Positions 58,428 to 64,000 of a stretch of DNA of 64,000 nt are shown here, piece after piece (position 1 is the first letter of the stretch; every line of letters begins with the position of its first letter). The position numbers were made by a program, and so were the translations under genes. This DNA is from Antilocapra americana (lineage: Eukaryota > Chordata > Mammalia > Artiodactyla > Antilocapridae): positions 38,682,588-38,746,587 of the forward strand of contig ML660201.1 of the NCBI GenBank assembly GCA_007570785.1. Reading direction: 5' to 3'. Under the pieces are notes generated by a model. The model searched no databases, was not told the origin of the DNA, and worked only from the letters and a program-made list of their open reading frames with translations.

Positions 58428-59827
58428 ATCTCTGAAGAACTTTTTTCTCCTGATGCCTGACCCAAGCCTACTGAGGAAGGATGGTCTACACTCTGTGAAG
58501 GCTTAGACTTCCTTAAAAAGGTCTCTCTGTTCACCTGGACACCAGTAGCCTCTGTTACATGAAATCCCAGAGTGCCTTAGATGAACTTCTCTCCACTTCT
58601 CTGCTCCACCGTCTACATTCATAGTACTACCCCAAGCACTTGGTGAAAACCATGGGAAAAACTTGGCAGGTAGAAAGAGGCTTACTTTGTAGTGGGGCTT
58701 CTCTGAATTCTGATCCATCCTTTCAGCCTGCATGCAGCTGGTAAAACTTAGGCTGGTTTATCCTTACCCCTAACCATGGCCAATTCTTTGTCTCCCTTCT
58801 AACCTGCTAGAAATAAGAATAGCCATGGGTCTCTCCTTTCCTGTGAAGGGCTCATTTACTTCTGGAATTTAGTTTGTATAGGCCCTTTTGCATCCTCAAC
58901 TCTCTGATGGATATTTTTTTTTAATGATTTTTTGTTTACCAAACTTGTTTTGGTTACTGGCATGAGGGTAAGGATCTGTTGCCACTTTATACATCCTAGC
59001 CTCCTTTCCCCCCTTCCACTTGTCCATCCATCCATGCTTATGTGTGTGTATGTACACAAGTATATATTATTTAGTGTAGGAGTATTGTATATACTTTTAC
59101 TGATGAATAACACTGTATCTTGTGTATCATCTTCTTTTCTCTGTATCCCCAAATTATCAAAATTATTTTCTTGTTATTGTATCTATTGCATGTAGGAGGA
59201 AATAGTTTCAGCTTTTCCAAGGAAATAAATTATTTTCAGTGAAAATCACCTTTATTTTACCACCTTGGGTGTCTTGGATATTTTGCAGATGAGGATTTAC
59301 TGGTTTGTAATGTCTTTTAGGCTTCATCAAAATCTAGAAATTAGAATAATCAACGGTTAAATTTGATTAGTTCACAAATAATGTGGTCTCTATTGACCAC
59401 AAGGAAGATTAAGAATCGTATGAAAATATTTAATTAACATTAACATATTGAAACTTTTATGACAATAAGAACTAATGATATTTTTATGACAGTTATTGCC
59501 TGCCTAGTAATAGAGAGGTGGGATGTTAAACCTGATGCTATCAGTATTTCGTATCAGTTGGGTTTATCTGAAGTGACTAAAGTGACTGACTACAAACATG
59601 AAGTTAATCCATATCCAATTTACATAAGAACAAAATTTAGAAATTACTTGAGAGCAAAATTTATACATGATAATATTTTATGGATGCTAAGGGCTATCAA
59701 TTAGAGAGGTATTTACCACAGAACACAGTGTTGTGTAAATGACTTAGTATCAGTTAGCTCTTTTTACCTAACCAACCATTGCATGATTCAGTAGCCTACA
59801 AGTATTATGTATTATTTCTCATGTATC

Positions 59828-60199
59828 TGCAAGGTGGAGTGGAGTCGGCTGCTCCCGGCTGGGCCTGCCTGGGCCGCTGTGCTTGAAGCCGTGCTGGGCA
59901 GGCGGCCTCTGCACACCTCTCTCCTGCTGCGGGCAGAAGGGCTCTGCCGTCTCCCGGCCGGGAACAGGTAGTGGTGGGGTTGGCCACGTGCCATAAGGAC
60001 ATACAAGCTTAAGCAGAACATAGAGGAGCGCACACTGAGCCTGAAACAGGTAGAGATATTCCCAAACACGGTGACAAGCTCAGTACAGGAAGTAGTGTTC
60101 TTTGTTTTTTGGTAAGGAAGTATTCCAGGCCCAAGGCCCATTCTTGTGCAGCCTAGAGGAGGTCAAAAGACTACACACATGAGTTTGCCTTTCCCAACA
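59828..60199 (-). mobile_element. Probable solo LTR (endogenous retrovirus)
   Basis: Read on the minus strand the 372-base block begins TGTTGGGAAAGG and ends CTTGCA, the TG...CA pattern of an LTR. Flanks TGTATC (59822-59827) and TGTATG (60200-60205) agree in five of six bases, as for a class II element. The left half (59830-59965) is unusually GC- and CpG-rich. No internal retroviral genes adjoin. Alternatively it is another kind of GC-rich insertion. Confidence 0.5.
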
Positions 60200-60869
60200 T
60201 GTATGTTTTGCCAAGAGAAGAGTGTCAGTTAATTCAGTTGGTGGGTTAAGAGAGCTTCTTCTATATTTAGTTTAAGCAAAAATCAGTTTTGGAAAGAGCC
60301 GTTAGTAACTGGGGGCAATGAAAGTGAAATAAAGAATAGCACTGTAAATATAATCCAGCTATGCAAGCAGCCTATAGCTTGCTATTCTGAAGCACATCTA
60401 ACTTTCCAAGTATTAACTCTGTGTCTGAGTCTGTTAAACAGATTAAGTTACATAACACCTATAAGAATGAACAAGTTTCTGGTTTATAAACCTGTGCAGC
60501 AAGTTTCATTTCCTTCTTTCCTATTTAGAACTTTTATAGAACTGTGACACCTGCTTGCCCTGATCCACACGTTATATTCATTAACATTAGGAAAAACAGA
60601 AATAAGAAACTGGGTTGTTATAATGCGTAAAATGAATATCTGCCTTCAGATGACTGAGAATCTTATCCGCAATGGTTCATAATTCTTAAAGCCTTTCAGT
60701 CTTTTCCCTTCCTACTGTGCTGCATTTTTAGTGTGAGTGATCAGTGCATTCTCCACCCGCTCTGAACTCTGGTAACTCTTGAAATGTTTGTAAAATAGAT
60801 CTTTTGATTCATCATATAACCTTAGGAAAGAACTTGAGATTTTCAGTCAGAAATCATGGATGTCTCACA

Positions 60870-60990
60870 GCTTTGTCATTAACCAAGACTTTGGGCAAAC
60901 AATTTAATTTTCTTGGAGCCCCGATTTCTTCATGCATAAAAGAAGAAAGCGCCTACTTAATGTGAGGATTAAGTTCAGTGGTAAAAAGAA
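60870..60990 (+). mobile_element. MIR SINE relic
   Basis: 'ctttgtcattaaccaagact', 'ttgggcaaacaatttaattt' and 'gccccgatttcttcatgcat' are decayed sense MIR. Confidence 0.6.
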
Positions 60991-61599
60991 AGTGCTTTTT
61001 AAGCTGTGCAAATGTTAGTTCACATTAAAAGAAAGTCACAAGCCCTCTCCTTTTCATATGAACTTTAAATGACAGCCTCTTCAGTGAGGAGCAAAAGTAC
61101 AGAAAAGTAGAACCATCCCAATTGGTAAGTCCAAGAACATGGATTTGGCATCCCTCGTTACACCTGGAGTTCACACCAAGCACATCAGATTTTTAGCTGA
61201 CAGTAGTGATAATAGAATGTAAAATTCAGTAGTTCTCTCTGTGGTATTATTAATTTATGAGAAACTTTATCAGTTTTTCCGTATGGCGTTCAGCATGCAT
61301 ATATATCAGTGTTTCCTATAGTCAAAGTAGTATCATTGATAGTTCTTAATACTTAAATTACTAAGTTTTTTTAGAATTTAGAATTTTGAGTGAGACTTTA
61401 ACAGTTGCCCTGTAAAATTTATTGAATGACTAGTACATGATTTCACAGTTAAAAATACTTCCACCACCTTTTTTTGCTTAAAGCCATTTTAGTTATGCTG
61501 GATGTAAAGTACATTGTTTAAAAAAAACAGTAATTTTTTTTTAATGACCTTTGTTTAAAAGCTTCTGAGGTGACCCCTGGGATAAGATCGTGTATCCCA

Positions 61600-61850
61600 T
61601 AGGAAGGACTCTAATGTTTACTCAGCACATGTGTATAAGAAGCACTCAGGTTAGCATACTCTCAGCCACTCGGGAGTAAGAAATAGCTATTAATTCCCTT
61701 TTGTAGATGAGGAAACTGAGGTTTTTATAGTATCTTCCCCAAGGATTCTCAGCAGATTAACACAACAAGGACCCCAACTCAGTTCTGTTAAGCTCTGACA
61801 AGCCATGTACTTTTAACTTCATTATTCTGCCTTCTATGCAAATAGTTAAG
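61600..61850 (-). mobile_element. MIR SINE relic
   Basis: 'tagatgaggaaactgaggtt' followed by 'ggaccccaactcagttctgt' is antisense MIR. Confidence 0.55.
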
Positions 61851-61879
61851 ATGGTATCCAATCACTTGGTTTTAGTAAC

Positions 61880-62088
61880 ACTGTGGAAGTGTTAGTCATT
61901 CAGTCATGTCTGATTCTTTGTGACCTCATGGGCTGTAGCCTGCCAGGCTCCTTTGTCCATGGAATTCTCTAGACAAGAATACTGGAGTGGGTTGCTATTT
62001 CCTACTCTAGATGATCTTCCCGACCCAGGGATTGAACCCTGGTCTCCTCCATCACAGGCAGATTCTTCACTGTCTGAGCCACCAGTTC
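61880..62088 (-). mobile_element. Bov-tA SINE
   Basis: Antisense Bov-tA from 'gttagtcattcagtcatgtc' to 'cactgtctgagccacc'. Confidence 0.92.
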
Positions 62089-62948
62089 CTAAGCAGTAAT
62101 ACTGAGGATATTTTAAAATGCCAAATGTTAGTTGTATTTAATACCAAAAGTTAGTCTTGTCTAGTACTTCACTTTTTCTGCGTAGAACCGTCTCAGTTTT
62201 AGAGTCCTTTCTTTACCATAAATAACCTTTATGTCCTTCCCCTCAAGCCACTCTAACTGACTGAGGTCACGGGGAGCCCTCTACTCCTCTCAGACCAGAT
62301 ACTGACATCAGGTGCTTCTCCTTCCTCCCTCATGCCCCTCTTTAAAAGTGAGGTTGGCTAGTTCCCCACTTGGGAGAAATTAGAAGAAGACTTTCTCCTT
62401 TAAAGGCCAAACCCCTAAGCCTCAGGGTACTACTACCTCCTTTTCCCTTGTGTACTTTCTTGTCTATCCCTCTTGTCCTGTAGAGATGGTGTACTGGACC
62501 CAGGATTTTTAGAAAGAATCTTTGAATATCAAACGTCAATATTAACTACATAAATTGTAGTTTACAATACCGTGTTAATTATCTTGCCATTGATTTAAGT
62601 TTTCTGGACCTCCTGTCTTTCCTTTTTTGCTGTTTCTATTCCCCAGTCCTTAGCCCTTTTAACTTACTTTGTTCTGACTCTGTCATTTCTTTGATTCCAA
62701 TATGCATCCTAGTTTTAGTAACATTTAATTTTTTTAATCCTCTTGAAATTAAGAGAAGACAAATTCTTAGTTTTTTATTCTCTAATGTAAATCCAGTTGC
62801 CTTTATTTCTCACCCATCAGGTTCACTTCACCCCATTTAACTGTTTCACTGGGTGATGTCCTTTTATGGCTGAGTTTCCAATCGGTGCCTTCAGTTTAGT
62901 TCAAAATGACGGTATTTTCCTATTTTATTCACCTAAGCTCAATTTAAT
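62089..62948. other. Intronic DNA, possible L2-like relic
   Basis: Pyrimidine-rich stretches at 62220-62500 and 62570-62700 recall old L2 elements, but no firm match. Overlapping open frames on the minus strand are not coding. Confidence 0.35.
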
Positions 62949-62950
62949 GC

Positions 62951-62973
62951 TGTGTGTGTGTGTGTGTGTGTGT
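62951..62973. repeat. (TG)n microsatellite
   Basis: Uninterrupted TG run of about 23 bases. Confidence 0.95.
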
Positions 62974-64000
62974 ATTTCTTAATAGCTGCTCCTTGTCCAT
63001 AATTTTTTTAAGTTGGCCCTCTTGAACTCTGTCTCACAAATTCCCCAAGTGGGCCCTCCTTTTTGGAGGGACTCAGCACTCCACTCTGTGCCCTGAAACA
63101 ACTTTCTGACACGGTTCATTGCCTCCCCAAAGCCCTCCCGTGTGCTTCTCCCCCATGTCCCACCCACTCTTCTTCCTCCATTTCTGTCAGTCTAAATTTT
63201 CCAACCCTGCTAGTCTTCTTTGATTCTCCTTGAGTCCCCACTGTCTCATGAACTGACAGGTCCTGAAATGCTTCCAATTTCTGCTGACACCTAGTTGGAA
63301 GACCTCCATCAGTGTTCCCAAATGTCCTAGCAGGCATCACAATCCCTCCCTGTCTTCCTTGATAAGGATGTCATTTCCAGATTTTATCATCAGGTCACTG
63401 TTTCCTCTACTGAATAAATTAGCATGGTGTTAGAGTCCTTACTGTTATCACAGCTCAGTTTCTTTGACTCCAGACAAATTGGATTGCTAAAAATTTTGAC
63501 TGGCATTTGAAGTCAGAACATTTCTTCATTTCTGTACCTCCACCTCACATTTAATCCACACGCCATTCCTGGCCATTGCAGGGTACTCACACAGATGGAG
63601 TATAATGCAGAGATATGGTACAAAAGGGTAAAGAAGTGGAAATTCAGATGTGTTTTTTGTGTATTAAATTATAAATTTGGTATCTGACATTTCAGATACC
63701 AGTATCAGTAAGTGCAAAGTCTAGATACCTGATAAGACCTGTTAAAGCATTTCCTGAGTTAGCTTTAGTAACTAACCACAGTATGGTCCTTTTCTAGGAA
63801 CAGCCCAAAGAGAAAAATCTGAGAGGGCCAAGGGTGCATTTACACGTGCAAGACACATATCTCCCAGGCTTGTGTACCATCATTATTGTAGTTCTCCCAG
63901 GCTTGATACAGTAGGAATCCCTCTGTCTATCCCTGTCTCTTTTCACTTAACAGACACGGGTTGGTATGTGACTCTCATACATCTAAACAGTCACTCACCG

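Larger units (their letters stand above)
33186..64000 (+). other. CFAP20DC: CFAP20DC intron 4 (5' part), continuing past the window
   Basis: No further exon of the family could be recognised, so more than 30 kb is read as intron, consistent with the very long human gene. Named repeats inside are listed separately. Stretches with nothing specific are about 34800-36900, 38150-38650, 39000-39660, 40180-41460, 41690-42500, 43560-44030, 44080-45430, 46130-46490, 47660-48530, 58440-59820, 60210-60870, 60990-61600 and 62980-64000, all AT-rich with at most decayed repeat scraps. Confidence 0.7.

Noticed and set aside
57140..58534. 464-codon minus-strand frame as a host gene
   Set aside because: It is the L1 ORF2 C-terminus plus 40 codons of flanking DNA read through by chance past the target-site duplication.
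1..64000. CRISPR array, bacterial operon or defence system
   Set aside because: No regularly spaced direct repeats with unique spacers, no operon structure, and vertebrate introns and retroposons throughout.

Overview
This is nuclear DNA from a ruminant, most likely a bovid. The evidence is the repeat content: many BovB (RTE-type) LINE pieces, Bov-tA and Bov-A2 SINEs, a CHR-type SINE, and young bovine-type L1 3' ends, together with a spliced mammalian gene and a CpG-island promoter. Species cannot be fixed from the sequence alone.

The only spliced host gene I can support lies on the + strand: the first four coding exons of CFAP20DC (human C3orf67), a CFAP20-domain protein. A CpG-island promoter (about 18540-19050) carries a perfect 14-bp RFX X-box (18595-18608), the classic switch of ciliary genes. 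Coding exons are 19121-19141, 22008-22097, 24506-24599 and 33113-33185. They join in frame, each with GT/AG borders, and give 92 codons plus 2 bases. No later exon was recognised, so positions 33186-64000 are read as the 5' part of a long intron 4.

Positions 1-18540 are repeat-dense intergenic DNA. It includes a BovB inserted into a rearranged L1, an L1 3' end inserted into a Bov-tA, a CHR SINE split by a Bov-tA, and a 2.1-kb BovB with reverse-transcriptase remnants. Intron 1 holds a striking inverted repeat with arms of about 400 bp. Intron 3 holds a full-length processed copy of NAP1L1 mRNA with a perfect target-site duplication and a completely open 391-codon reading frame. It lies in the same orientation as the host gene and brings its own poly(A) signal just downstream of a strong splice-acceptor-like sequence.

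Intron 4 contains old and young L1s, a near-complete but broken 3.1-kb BovB, two candidate solo LTRs (one with three 34-bp tandem repeats each carrying a YY1-like motif), many SINEs, L2 and MIR relics, a 290-bp polypyrimidine tract, and a possible alternative terminal exon near 38821. There is no prokaryotic-style gene system here. The most interesting items are the intact NAP1L1 retrocopy with its built-in terminal-exon trap, the X-box promoter, the intronic inverted repeat and the YY1-repeat LTR. Repeat family names and comparisons with known proteins are from memory; boundaries of old repeats are approximate.
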